Below are positions 24,225 through 36,900 of a stretch of DNA of 64,000 nt, piece after piece (positions within the stretch are counted from its first letter, which is position 1; the number at the start of each line of letters is the position of its first letter). The position numbers and the translations under genes were made by a program. The notes beneath the pieces were generated by a model. It worked only from the letters and a program-made list of their open reading frames with translations. It had not been told where the DNA came from and ran no database searches. The stretch is taken from the NCBI GenBank assembly GCA_037176725.1, contig JAZBRS010000074.1, forward strand, positions 66,902,001-66,966,000. Reading direction: 5' to 3'. Source of the stretch: Posidonia oceanica. Lineage: Eukaryota; Streptophyta; Magnoliopsida; Alismatales; Posidoniaceae.

Positions 24225-27200
24225 CCAACTTTTGCGGTCGATAGGTCCGAAACCTATCCATTCCGGTCGTTAGGTCCGAAACCTATCCTTTCCGGTCGAT
24301 TAGTACGGAACTTATCATCCAACCTATGGGTCGATGGATCTGAAACCTATCCTTTCCGGTCGATCAGTCCGAAACTTATCATCCAACCTTTGCAGTCGAT
24401 AGGTCCGAAACCTATCCTTTCCGGTCGATAAGTCCGTAACTTATCATCCAACCTTTGCCGTCGATGGGACCGAAACCTATCCTTTCCGGTCGATAAGTCC
24501 GAAACTTATCATCCAACCTTTGCGGTCGATGGGTCCGTAACCAATCCTTTCCGGTCGTTATGTCCGAAACTTATCATCCAACTTTTGCGGTCGATAGGTC
24601 CGAAACCTATCCATTCCGGTCGATAGGTCTGAAACCTATCCTTTCCGGTCGATTAGTACGGAACTTATCATCCAACCTATGGGTCGATGGATCTGAAACC
24701 TATCCTTTCCGGTCGATTAGTCCGAAACTTATCATCCAACCTTTGCAGTCGATAGGTCCGAAACCTATCCTCTCCGGTCGATAAGTCCGTAACTTATCTT
24801 CCAACCTTTGCGGTCGATGGGTCCGAAACCTATCCTTTCCGGTCGATAAGTCCGTAACTTATCATCCAACCTTTACCGTCGATGGGACTGAAACCTATCC
24901 TTTCTGGTCGATAAGTCCGAAACTTATCATCCAACCTTTGCGGTCGATGGGTCCGAAACCTATCCTTTCCGGTCGATAAGTCCGAAACTTATCATCCAAC
25001 CATTGCGGTCGATAGGTCCGAAACCTACCCTTTCCGGTCGATAAGTCCGTAACTTAACATCCAACCTTTGCGGTCGATGGGTCCGAAACCCACCCTTTCC
25101 GGTCGATAAGTCCGAAACATACCATCGAACCTTTACGGTCGATGGGTTCAAAACCTATCCTTTCCGGATGACAAGTCCGTAACTTATCATCCAACCGTTG
25201 CTGTCGATGGGTCCGAAACCTATCCTTTCCCGGCGATAAGTCCGAAACTTATCATCCAACCGTTGCTGTCGATGGGTCTGAAACCTATCCTTTTCGGTCG
25301 ATAAGTCCGAAACATATCATCCAACCTTTGTGGTCGATAGGTCCGAAACCTATCCTTTCCGGTCGATAAGTTTGAAACTTGTCATCCATCCATTGCGGTC
25401 GATGGGTCCGAAACATATCCTTTCCGGTCGATAAGTCCGAAACTTATCATACAACCTTTGCGGTCGATGGGTCCGTAACCAATCCTTTCCGGTCGTTATG
25501 TTCGAAACTTATCATCCAACTTTTGCGGTCGATTGGTCCGAAACCAATCCATTCCGGTCGATAGGTCCGAAACCTATCCTTTCCGGTCGATTAGTACGGA
25601 ACTTATCATCCAACCTATGGGTCGATGGATCTGAAACCTATCCTTTCCGGTCGATCAGTCCGAAACTTATCATCCAACCTTTGCAGTCGATAGGTCCGAA
25701 ACCAATCCTCTCCGGTCGATAAGTCCGTAACTTATCTTCCAACCTTTGCGGTCGATGGGTCCGAAACCTATCCTTTCCGGTCGATAAGTCCGTAACTTAT
25801 CATCCAACCTTTGCCGTCGATGGGACCGAAACCTATCCTTTCCGGTCGATAAGTCCGAAACTTATCATCCAACCTTTGCGGTCGATGGGTCCGTAACCAA
25901 TCCTTTCCGGTCGTTATGTCCGAAACTTATCATCCAACTTTTGCGGTCGATAGGTCCGAAACCTATCCATTCCGGTCGATAGGTCCGAAACCTATCCTTT
26001 CCGGTCGATTAGTACGGAACTTATCATCCAACCAATGGGTCGATGGATCTGAAACCTATCCTTTCCGGTCGATCAGTCCGAAACTTATCATCCAACCTTT
26101 GCAGTCGATAGGTCTGAAACCTATCCTCTCCAGTCGATAAGTCCGTAACTTATCTTCCAACCTTTGCGGTCGATGGGTCCGAAACCTATCCTTTCCGGTC
26201 GATAAGTCCGTAACTTATCATCCAACCTTTGCCGTCGATGGGACCGAAACCTATCCTTTCCGGTCGATAAGTCCGAAACTTATCATCCAACCTTTGCGGT
26301 CGATGGGTCCGAAACCTATCCTTTCCGGTCGATAAGTCCGAAACTTATCATCCAACCATTGCGGTCGATAGGTCCGAAACCTATCCTTTCCGGTCGATAA
26401 GTCCGTAACTTATCATCCAACCTTTGCGGTCGATGGGTCCGAAACCCACCCTTTCCGGTCGATAAGTCCGAAACATACCATCGAACCTTTACAGTCGATG
26501 GGTTCAAAACCTATCCTTTCCGGATGACAAGTCCGTAACTTATCATCCAACCGTTGCTGTTGATGGGTCCGAAACCTATCCTTTCCAGTCGATAAGTCCG
26601 AAACTTATCATCCAACCGTTGCTGTCGATGGGTCTGAAACCTATCCTTTTCAGTCGATAAGTCCGAAACATATCATCCAACCTTTGTGGTCGATAGGTCC
26701 GAAACCAAGCCTTTCCGGTCGATAAGTTTGAAACTTATCATCCATCCATTGCTGTCGATGGGTCCGAAACATATCCTTTCCGGTCGATAAGTCCGAAACT
26801 TATCATACAACCTTTGCGGTCGATGGGTCCGTAACCAATCCTTTCCGGTCGTTATGTTCGAAACTTATCATCCAACTTTTGCGGTCGATAGGTCCGAAAC
26901 CTATCCATTCCGGTCGATAGGTCCGAAACCTATCCTTTCCGGTCGATTAGTACAGAACTTATCATCCAACCTATGGGTCGATGGATCTGAAACCTATCCT
27001 TTCCGGTCGATCAGTCCGAAACTTATCATCCAACCTTTGCAGTCGATAGGTCCGAAACCTATCCTCTCCGGTCGATAAGTCCGTAACTTATCTTCCAACC
27101 TTTGCGGTCGATGGGTTCGAAACCTATCCTTTCCGGTCGATAAGTCCGTAACTTATCATCCAACCTTTGCCGTCGATGGGACCGAAACCTATCCTTTCCG

Positions 27201-27809
27201 GTCGATATGTCCGAAACTTATCATCCAACCTTTGCGGTCGATGGGTCCGAAACCTATCCTTTCCGATCGATAAGTCCGAAACTTATCATCCAACCTTTGC
27301 GGTCGATAGGTCCGAAACCTATCCTTTCCGGTCGATAAGTCCGTAACTTATCATCCAACCTTTGCGGTCGATGGGTCCGAAACCCACCCTTTCCGGTCGA
27401 TAAGTCCGAAACATACCATCGAACCTTTACGGTCGATGGGTTCAAAACCTATCCTTTCCGGATGACAAGTCCGTAACTTATCATCCAACCGTTGCTGTCG
27501 ATGGGTCCGAAACCTATCCTTTCCAGTCGATAAGTCCGAAACTTATCATCCAACCGTTGCTGTCGATGGGTCTGAAACCTATCCTTTTCGGTCGATAAGT
27601 CCGAAACTTATCATCCAACCTTTGTGGTCGATAGGTCCGAAACCTATCCTTTCCGGTCGATAAGTCTGAAACTTATCGTCCATCCATTGCGGTCGATGGG
27701 TCCGAAACCTATCATTTCCGGCCGATAAGTCCGAAACTTATCAAACCACCATCGCGGTCGATAGGTCCGAAACCTATCCTTTCCGGTCGATAAGTCCGTT
27801 ACTTGTCAT
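24225..27809. repeat. Local 353/938/418-bp repeat series between trimer loci
   Basis: Trimer loci at 24225, 24578, 25516, 25934 and 26872 are spaced 353, 938, 418 and 938 bp. A third 938-bp-type block begins at 26872 and continues to about 27809. In monomers: 353 = 5 + half-unit - 1; 418 = 6 + half-unit - 1; 938 = 14 + half-unit - 1. The variant ggatgacaag occurs at equivalent places near 25166, 26522 and 27460, confirming the duplication. Confidence 0.87.
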
Positions 27810-28328
27810 CCAACCTTTGCGGTCGATGGGTCCGAAACCTACCCTTTCCGGTCGTTAAGTCCGAAACTTATCATCCAACCTTTGCGGTCGGTAGGTCCGA
27901 AACCTATCCATTCCGGTCGATTAGTCCGAAACTTATCATCCAACATTTGCGGTCGATGGGTCCAAAACCAATCCTTTCTGGTCGATAAGTCCGTAACTTA
28001 TCATCCATCCTTTGCAGTCGATAGGTCCGAAACCTATCCATTCCAGTCGTTTAGTCCGAAACTTATCATCCAACCTTTGCGGTCGATAGGTCTGACTCCT
28101 ATCCTTTCCGGTCGATTAGTACGAAACTTATCATCCATCCTTTGGGTCGATGGGTCCGAAACATATACTTTCCGGTCGATTAGTCCGAAACATATCATCC
28201 AGCCTTTGCGGTCGAAAGGTCCGAAACCAATCCTCTCCGGTCGATAAGTCCGTAACTTATCATCCAACCTTTGCAGTCGATGGGTCCGAAACCTATCCGT
28301 TCCGGTCGATAAGTCCGTAACTTATCAT

Positions 28329-31300
28329 CCAACCAATGCGGTCGACGGGTCCGAAGCCTATCATTTCTGGTCGATAAGTCCGTAACTTATCATCCAACCT
28401 CTGCGGTCGATGGGACCGAAAACTATCCTTTTCGGTCGATAAGTCCGTAACTTATCATCCATCCTTTGCGATCGATGGGTCCAAAACCTATCCTTTCCGG
28501 TCGATAAGTCCATAATTTATCATCCAACCTTTGCGGTCGATGGGTCCGAAACCTATCCTTTCCGGTCGATAAGTCTGAAACTTATCATCCATCCATTGCG
28601 GTCGAAGGGTCCGAATCCTATCCTTTCCGGTCGATAAGTCCGAAACTTTTCTCACAACCTTCGCGGTCGATAGGTCCGAAACCTATCCTTTCCGGTCGAT
28701 AAGTCCATAATTTGTCATCCAACCTTTGCGGTCGATGGGTACGAAACCAATCCTTTCAGGTCATTATGTCCGAAACTTATCATCCAACTTTTGCGGTCGA
28801 TAGGTCCGAAACCTATCCTTTCCGGTCGATTAGTACGGAACTTATCATCCAACCTATCGGTCGATGGATCTGAAACCTATCCTTTCCGGTCGATCAGTCC
28901 GAAACTTATCATCCAACCTTTGCAGTCGATAGGTCCGAAACCAATCCCCTCCGGTCGATAAGTCCGTAACTTATCTTCCAACCTTTGCGGTCGATGGGTC
29001 CCAAACCTATCCTTTCCGGTCGATAAGTCCGTAACTTATCATCCAACCTTTGCAGTCGTTGGGACCGAAACCTATCCTTTTCGGTCGATAAGTCCGAAAC
29101 TAATCATCCAACCTTTGCGGTTGATGGGTTCGAAACCTACCCTATCCGGTCGATAAGTCCGAAACTTGTCATCCAACCTTTGCGGTCGATAGGTCCGAAA
29201 CCTATCCATTCCGGTCGATAAGTCCGTAACTTATCATCCAACCTTTGCGGTCGATGGGTCCGAAACCCACCCTTTCCGGTCGATAAGTCCGAAACTTATC
29301 ATCGAACCTTTACGGTCGATGGCTTCAAAACCTATCCTTTCCGGACGATAAGTCCGTAACTTATCATCCAACTGTTGCTGTCGATGGGTCCGAAACCTAT
29401 CCTTTCCAGTTGATAAGTCCGAAACTTATCATCCAACCGTTGCTGTCGATGTGTCTGAAACCTATCCTTTTCGGTCGATAAGTCCGAAACCTATCATCCA
29501 ACCTTTGTGGTCGATAGGTCCGAAACCTATCCTTTCCGGTCGATAAGCCTGAAACTTATCGTCCATCCATTGCGGTCGATGGGTCCGAAACCTATCCTTT
29601 TCGGCTGATAAGTCCGAAACTTATCAAACAACCTTCACGGTCGATAGGTCCGAAACCTATCCTTTCCGGTCGATAAGTCCATAACTTATCATCCAACCTT
29701 TGCGGTCGATGGGTCCGAAACCTACCCTCTCCGGTCGTTAAGTCCGAAACTTATCATCCAACCTTTGCGGTCGATAGGTCCGAAACCTATCCATTCCGGT
29801 CGATTAGTCCAAAACTTATCATCCAACATTTGCGGTCGATGGGTCCAAAACCAATCCTTTCCGGTCGATAAGTCCGTAACTTCTTATCCATCCTTTGCAG
29901 TCGATAGGTCCGAAACCTATCCATTCCAGTCGTTAAGTCCGAAACTTATCATCCAACATTTGCGGTCGATGGGTCCGAAACCTATCCTTTCCGGTCGATA
30001 AGTCCGAAACTTATCTCCCAACCTTTGCGGTCGATAGGTCTGAAACCTATCCTTTCCGGTCGATTAGTCCGAAACTTATCATCCAACCTTTGGGTCGTTG
30101 GGTCCGAAAACTATCCTTTCCGGTCGATATGTCCGAAACTTACCATCCAGCCTTTGTGGTCGATAGGTCCGAAACCAATCCTCTCCTGTCGATAAGTCCG
30201 TAACTTATCATCCATCCTTTGCGGTCGATGGGTCCGAAACATATCCGTTCCGGTCGATAAGTCCGTAACTTATCATCCAACCAATGCGGTCGATGGGTCC
30301 GAAGCCTATCCTTTCTGGTCGATAAGTCCGTAACATATCATCCAACCACTGCGGTCGATGGGACCGAAACCAATCCTTTCCGGTCGATAAGTCCGTAACT
30401 TATCATCCAACCTATGCGGTCGATGGGTCCGAAACCTATCCTTTCCGGTCGATAAGTCCGTAATTTATCATCCAACCATTGCGGTCGATGGGTCCGAAAA
30501 CTATCCTTTCCGGTCGATAAGTCCGTAACTTATCATCCAACCTCTGCGGTCAATGAGTTCGAAACCTATCCTTTCCGGTCGATAAGTCCGTAACTTATCA
30601 TCCAACCTTTGCGGTCGATGGGTCCGAAACCAACCCTTTCCGGTCGATAAGTCCGAAACTTATCATCCAACCTTTACGGTCGATGGGTTCAAAACCTATC
30701 CATTCCGGTCGATAAGTCCGTAACTTTTCATCCAACCGTTGCTGTCGATGGGTTTGAAACCTATCCTTTCCTGTCGATAAGTCCGAAACTTATCATCCAA
30801 CCATTGCTGTCGATGGGTCCGAAACCTATCCTTTTCGGTCGATAAGTCCGAAACTTATCATCCAACCTTTGTGGTCGATAGGTCCGAAACCTATCCATTC
30901 CGGTCGATAAGTTTGAAACTTATCATCCATCCATTGCGGTCGATGGGTCCGAAACCTATCCTTTCCGGTCGATACGTCCGAAACTTATCAAACTACCTTC
31001 GCGGTCGATAGGTCCGAAACCTATCCTTTCCGGTCAATATGTCCGTAACTTATCATCCAACCATTGCGGTCGATCGGTCCGAAACCAATCCTTTCCGGTC
31101 GTATTGTCCGAAACTTATCATCCAACCTTTGCGGTCGATAGGTCCGAAACCTATCCATTCCGGTCGATAGGTCCGAAACCTATCCTTTCCGGTCGATTAG
31201 TACGGAACTTATCATCCAACCTCTGGGTCGATGGATCAGAAACCTATCCTTTCCGGTCGATCAGTCCGAAACTTATCATCCAACCTTTGCAGTCGATAGG

Positions 31301-31603
31301 TCCGAAACCTATCCTCTCCGGTCGATAAGTCCGTAACTTATCTTCCAACCTTTGCGGTCGATGGGTCTGAAACCTATCCTTTCCGGTCGATAAGTCCGTT
31401 ACTTATCATCCAACCTTTGCAGTCGATGGGACCGAAACCTATCCTTTCCGGTCGATAAGTCCGAAACTTATCATCCAACCTTTGGGTCGATGGGTCCGAA
31501 ACCTATCCTTTCCGGTCGATAAGTCAGAAACTTATCATCCAACCTTTGCGGTCGATAGGTCCGAAACCTATCCTATCCGGTCGATACGTCCGTAACTTAT
31601 CAT
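28329..31603. repeat. HOR A-like tail of the mosaic
   Basis: Collinear with 4894-8198, at offset 23,435 up to about 28800 and 23,406 after it. The 29-base step is the loss of the extra half-unit at the trimer equivalent to 5349, leaving an ordinary 65-bp monomer at 28784. The start coincides with the distinctive gacgggtccgaagcc monomer. Confidence 0.86.
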
Positions 31604-33552
31604 CCAACCTTTGCGGTCGATAGGCCCGAAACCTATCCATTCTGGTCGACATATCCATAACTTATCATCCAACCTTTGCGGTCGATGGGTCCGAAACCTA
31701 TCCTTTCCGGTCGATAAGTCCGTAACTTATCATCCAAACTTTGCCGTCGAAGGGTCCGAAACCTATCGTTTCAGGTCGATAAGTCCGAAACTTAACATCC
31801 AACCATTGTGGTCGATAGGTCCGAATCCTATCCTTTCCGGTCGATAAGTCAGAAACTTATCATCCAACCTTTGCTGTCGATGGGTCCGAAATCAATCATT
31901 TCCGGTCGATAAGTCCGAAACGTATCATACAACCTTTGCGGTCGATAGGTCCGAAACCTATCTGTTCCGGTCGATAAGTCCGTAACTTATCATCCAACCT
32001 TTGCGGTCGATGGGTCCGAAACCGATCCTTTCCGGTCGATAAGTCCGTAATTTATCATCCAACCAATGCGGTCGAAGGGTCCGAAAACTATCCTTTCCGG
32101 TCGATAAGTCCGAAACTTATCATCCAACCTCTGCGGTCAATGAGTTCGAAACCTATCCTTTCCGGTCGATAAGTCTGTAACTTATCATCCAACCTTTGCG
32201 GTCGATGGGCCCGAAACCCACCCTTTCCGGTCGATCAGTCCGAAACTTATCATCGAAACTTCACGGTCGATGGGTTCAAAACCTATCCTTTCCGGACGAT
32301 AAGTCCGTAACTTATCATCGAACCGTTGCTGTCGATGGGTCCGAAACCTGTCCTTTCAAGTCGATAAGTCCGAAACTTATCATCCAACCATTGCTGTCGA
32401 TGGGTCTGAAACCTATCCTTTTTGGTCATTAAGTCCGAAACTTATCATCCAACCTTTGTGGTCGATAGGTCCGAAACCTATCCTTTCCAGTCGATAAGTC
32501 TGAAACTTAACGTCCATCCATTGTGGTCAATGGGTCCGAAACCTATCCTTTCCGGTCGATAAGTCCAAAACTTATCAAACAACCTTCGCGGTCGATAGGT
32601 CCGAAACCTATCCCTTCCGGTCGATAAGTCCGTTACTTATCATCCAACCTTTGCAGTCGATGGTTCCGAAACCTACCCGTTCCGGTCGTTAAGTCCGAAA
32701 CTTATCATCCAACCTTTGCGGTCGATAGGTCCGAAACCTATCCATTCCGGTCGATTAGTCCGAAATTTATCATCCAACATTTGCGGTCGATGGGTCCAAA
32801 ACCAATCCTTTCCGGTCGATAAGTCCGTAACTTATTATCCATCCTTTGCAGTCGATAGGTCCGAAACCTATCCAATCCAGTCATTAAGTCCAAAACTTAT
32901 CATCCAACCTTTGCGGTCGATGGGTCCGAAACCTATCCTTTCCGGTCGATAAGTCCGAAACTTATCACCCAACCTATGCGGTCGATAGGTCTGAAACCTA
33001 TCCTTTCCGGTCGATTAGTCCGAAACTTATCATCCAACCTTTGGGTCGATGGGTCCGAAACCTATCCTTTCCGGTCGATATGTCCGAAACTTATCATCCA
33101 GCCTTTGCGGTCGATAGGTCCAAAACCAATCCTCTCCGGTCGATAAGTCCGTAACTTATCATCCAACCTTTGCGGTCGATGGGTCCGAAACCTATCCGTT
33201 CAGGTCGATAAGTCCGTAACTTATCATCCAACCATTGCGGTCGATGGGTCCGAAGCCTATCCTTTCTGGTCGATAAGTCCGTAACTTATCATCCAACCAC
33301 TGCGGTCGATGGGACCGAAACCAATCCTTTCCGGTCGATATGTCCGTAACTCATCATCCAACCTCTGCGGTCAATGAGTTCGAAACCTATCCTTTCCGGT
33401 CGATAAGTCCGTAACTAATCATCCAACCTTTGCGGTCGATGGGTCCGAAACCCACCCTTTCCGGTCGATAAGTCCGAAACTTATCATCCAACCTTTACGG
33501 TCGATGGGTTCAAAACCTATCCATTCCGGTCGATAAGTCCGTAACTTTTCAT

Positions 33553-33579
33553 CCAGTCGATAGGTCAGAAACTTATCAT
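33553..33579. repeat. Truncated 27-bp monomer in HOR B
   Basis: The sequence passes from tttcatcc directly to agtcgatagg, removing 38 bp of one monomer between two copies of tcc. The same truncation is at 52068-52094 in copy 3. In copy 2 this part of the HOR lies inside the 1,875-bp deletion. Confidence 0.9.
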
Positions 33580-33879
33580 CCAACCTATGCGGTCGATGGG
33601 TCCGAAACCTATCCTTTCCGGTCGATAAGTCCGTAATTTATCATCCAACCTTTGCGGTCGATGGGTCCGAAACCTATCCATTCCGGTCGATTAGTCCGTA
33701 ACTTATCATCCATCCTCTGCGATCAATTAGTTCGAAACCTATCCTTTCCGGTCGAAAAGTCCGTAAGTTATCATCCAACCTCTGCGGTCGATGGGTCCAA
33801 AACCTTCCCTTTCCGGTCGATAAGTCCGAAACTTAACATCCAACCTTTGTGGTCGATGGGTTCAAAACCTATCCTTTCC

Positions 33880-33908
33880 GGTCGATAAGTTCGAAACCAA
33901 TCCATTCC
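33880..33908. repeat. Extra 29-bp half-unit, class iii (8 loci, HOR B only)
   Basis: Reads ggtcgataagttcgaaacc and ends ccattcc: a B-like left arm with an A-like right arm and A length, so a hybrid half-unit. Other loci: 35014, 36537, 44364, 45887, 52395, 53529 and 55052. It is absent from HOR A and so is diagnostic for HOR B. Confidence 0.9.
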
Positions 33909-36900
33909 GGTCGATAAGTCCGTAACTTATCATCCAACCTTTGCTGTCGATGGGCCCGAAACCCACCCTTTCCGGTCGATAAGTCCGAAACTTATCATCG
34001 AACCTTTACGGTCGATGGGTTCAAAACCTATCCTTTCTGGAGGATAAGTCCGTAACTAATCATCCAACCGTTGCTGTCGAAGGGTCCGAAACCTATCCTT
34101 TCCATTCGATAAGTCAGAAACTTATCATCCAACCAATGCTGTCGATGGGTCTGAAACCTATCCTTTTCGGTCGATAAGTCCGAAACTTATCATCCAACCT
34201 TTGTGGTCGATAGGTCCGAAACCTATCCTTTCCGGTCGATAAGTATGAAACTCAACGTCCATCCATTGCGGTCGATGGGTCCGAAACCTATCCTTTCCGG
34301 TCGATAAGTCCAAAACTTATCAAACAACCTTCGCGGTCGATAGGTCCGAAACCTATCCTTTCCGGTCGATAAGTCCGTTACTTATCATCCAACCTTTGCA
34401 GTCGATGGGTCCGAAACCTACCCTTTCCGGTCGTTAAGTCCGAAACTTATCATCCAACCTTTGCGGTCGATAGGTCCGAAACCTATCCAATCCGGTCGAT
34501 TAGTCCGAAACTTATCATCCAACATTTGCTGTCGATGGGTCCAAAACCAATCCTTTCCGGTCGATAAGTCCGTAACTTATTATCCATCCTTTGCAGTCGA
34601 TAGGTCCGAAACCTATCCATTCCAGTCATTTAGTCCGAAACTTATCATCCAACCTTTGCGGTCGATGGGTTCGAAACCTATCCTTTCCGGTCGATAAGTC
34701 CGCAACTTATCATCCAACCTTTGCGGTCGATGGGTCCAAAACCTATCCTTTCCGGTCGATAAGTCCGTAATTTATCATCCAAACATTGCGGTCGATGGGT
34801 CCGAAACCTATCCTTTCCGGTCGATAAGTCCGTAACTTATCATCCATCCTCTGCGGTCAATGAGTTCGAAGCCTATCCTTTCCGGTCGATAAGTCCGTAA
34901 CTTATCATCCAACCATTGCGGTCGATGGGTGCGAAACCTTCCCTTTCCAGTCAATAAGTCCGAAACTTATCATCCAGCCTTTGCGGTCGATGGGTTCAAA
35001 ACCAATCCTTTCCGGTCGATAAGTTCGAAACCTATCCATTCCGGTCGATAAGTCAGTAACTTATCATCCAACCTTTGCGGTCGATGGGCCCGAAACCCAC
35101 CCTTTCCGGTCGATAAGTCCGAAACTTATCATCGAACCTTTACGGTCGATGGGTTCAAAACCTATCCTTTCCGGACGATAAGTCCGTAACTTATCATCCA
35201 ACCGTTGCTGTCGATGGGTCCGAAACCTATCCTTTCCTGTCGATAAGTCCGAAACTTATCATCCAACCGTTGCTGTCGATGGGTCTGAAAACTATCCTTT
35301 TCGGTCGATAAGTGCGAAACATATAATCCAACCATTGTGGTCGATAGGTCCGAAACCTATCCTTTCCGGTCGATAAGTCTGAAACTTAACGTCCATCCAT
35401 TGCGGTCGATGCGTCCGAAACCTATCCTTTCCGGTCGATAAGTCCAAAACTTATCAAACAACCTTCGCGGTCGATAGGTCCGAAACCAATCCTTTCCGGT
35501 CGATAAGTCCGTTACTTATCATCCGACCTTTGCAGTCGATGGGTCCGAAACCTACCCTTTCCGGTCGTTAAGTCCGAAACTTATCATCCAACCTTTGCGG
35601 TCGATAGGTCCGAAACCTATCCATTCCGGTCGATTAGTCAGAAACTCATCATCCAACATTTGCGGTCGATGGGTCCAAAACCAATCCGTTCCGGTCGATA
35701 AGTCCGTAACTTATTATCCATCCTTTCCAGTCGATAGGTCCGAAACCTATCCAATCCAGTCGTTAAGTCCGAAACTTATCATCCAACCTTTGCGGTCGAT
35801 GGGTCCGAAACCTATCCTTTCCGGTCGATAAGTCCGAAACTTATCATCCAACCATTGCGGTCGATAGGTCTAAAACCTATCCTTTCCGGTCGATTAGTCC
35901 GAAACTTATCATCCAACCTTTGGGTCGATGGGTCCAAAACCTATCCTTTCCGGTCGACAAGTTCGAAAATTATCATCCAGCCATTGCAGTCGATAGGTCC
36001 GAAACCAATCGTCTCCGGTCGATAAGTCCGTAACTTATCATCCAAACTTTGCGGTCGATGGGTCCGAGACCTATCCGTTCCGGTCGATAAGTCCGTAACT
36101 TATCATCCAACCAATGCGGTCGACGGGTCCGAAGCCTATCCTTTCTGGTCGATAAGTCCGTAACTTATCATCCAACCTCTGCGGTCGATGGGACCGAAAC
36201 CTATCCTTTCCGGTCGATAAGTCCGAAACTTGCCATCCAACCTTTGCGGTCGATGGTTCCAAAACCTATCCTTTCCGGTCGATAAGTCCGTAATTTATCA
36301 TCTAACCTTTGCGGTCGATGGGTCCGAAACCTATCCTTTCCGGTCGATAAGTCCATAACTTATCATCCATCCTCTGCCGTCAATGAGTTCGAAACCTATC
36401 CTTTCCGGTCGATAAGTCCGTAACTTATCATCCAACCTTTGCGGTCGATGGGTCCGAAACCTTCCCTTTCCGGTCGATAAGTCCGAAACTTATCATCCAA
36501 CCTTTGCGGTCGATGGGTTCAAAACCTATCCTTTCCGGTCGATAAGTTCGAAACCTATCCATTCCGGTCGATAAGTACGTAACTTATCATCCAACCTTTG
36601 CGGTCGATGGGCCCGAAACCCACCCTTTCCGGTCGATAAGTCCGAAACTTATCATCGAACCTTTACGGTCGATGGGTTCAAAACCTATCCTTTCCGGTCG
36701 ATAAGTCCGTAACTTATCTTCCAACCGTTGCTGTCGATGGGTCCGAAACCTATCCGTTCCAGTCGATAAGTCCGAAACTTATCATCCAACCATTGCTGTC
36801 GATGGGTCCGAAACCTATCCTTTTCGGTCGATAAGTCCGAAACTTATCATCCAACCTTTGTGGTCGATAGGTCCGAAACCTATCCTTTCCGGTCGATAAG

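Larger units (their letters stand above)
23315..31603. repeat. HOR A-derived mosaic unit (8,289 bp)
   Basis: Runs from one marker monomer (ggtcgacatatccataac type) to the next. Length resolves as 125 monomers + 6 half-units - 10 bases. The left part holds a local repeat series (24225-27809); the right part (28329-31603) follows HOR A. Bases 27810-28328 resemble the part of HOR A near 6290-6840 with one monomer missing. Confidence 0.85.
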
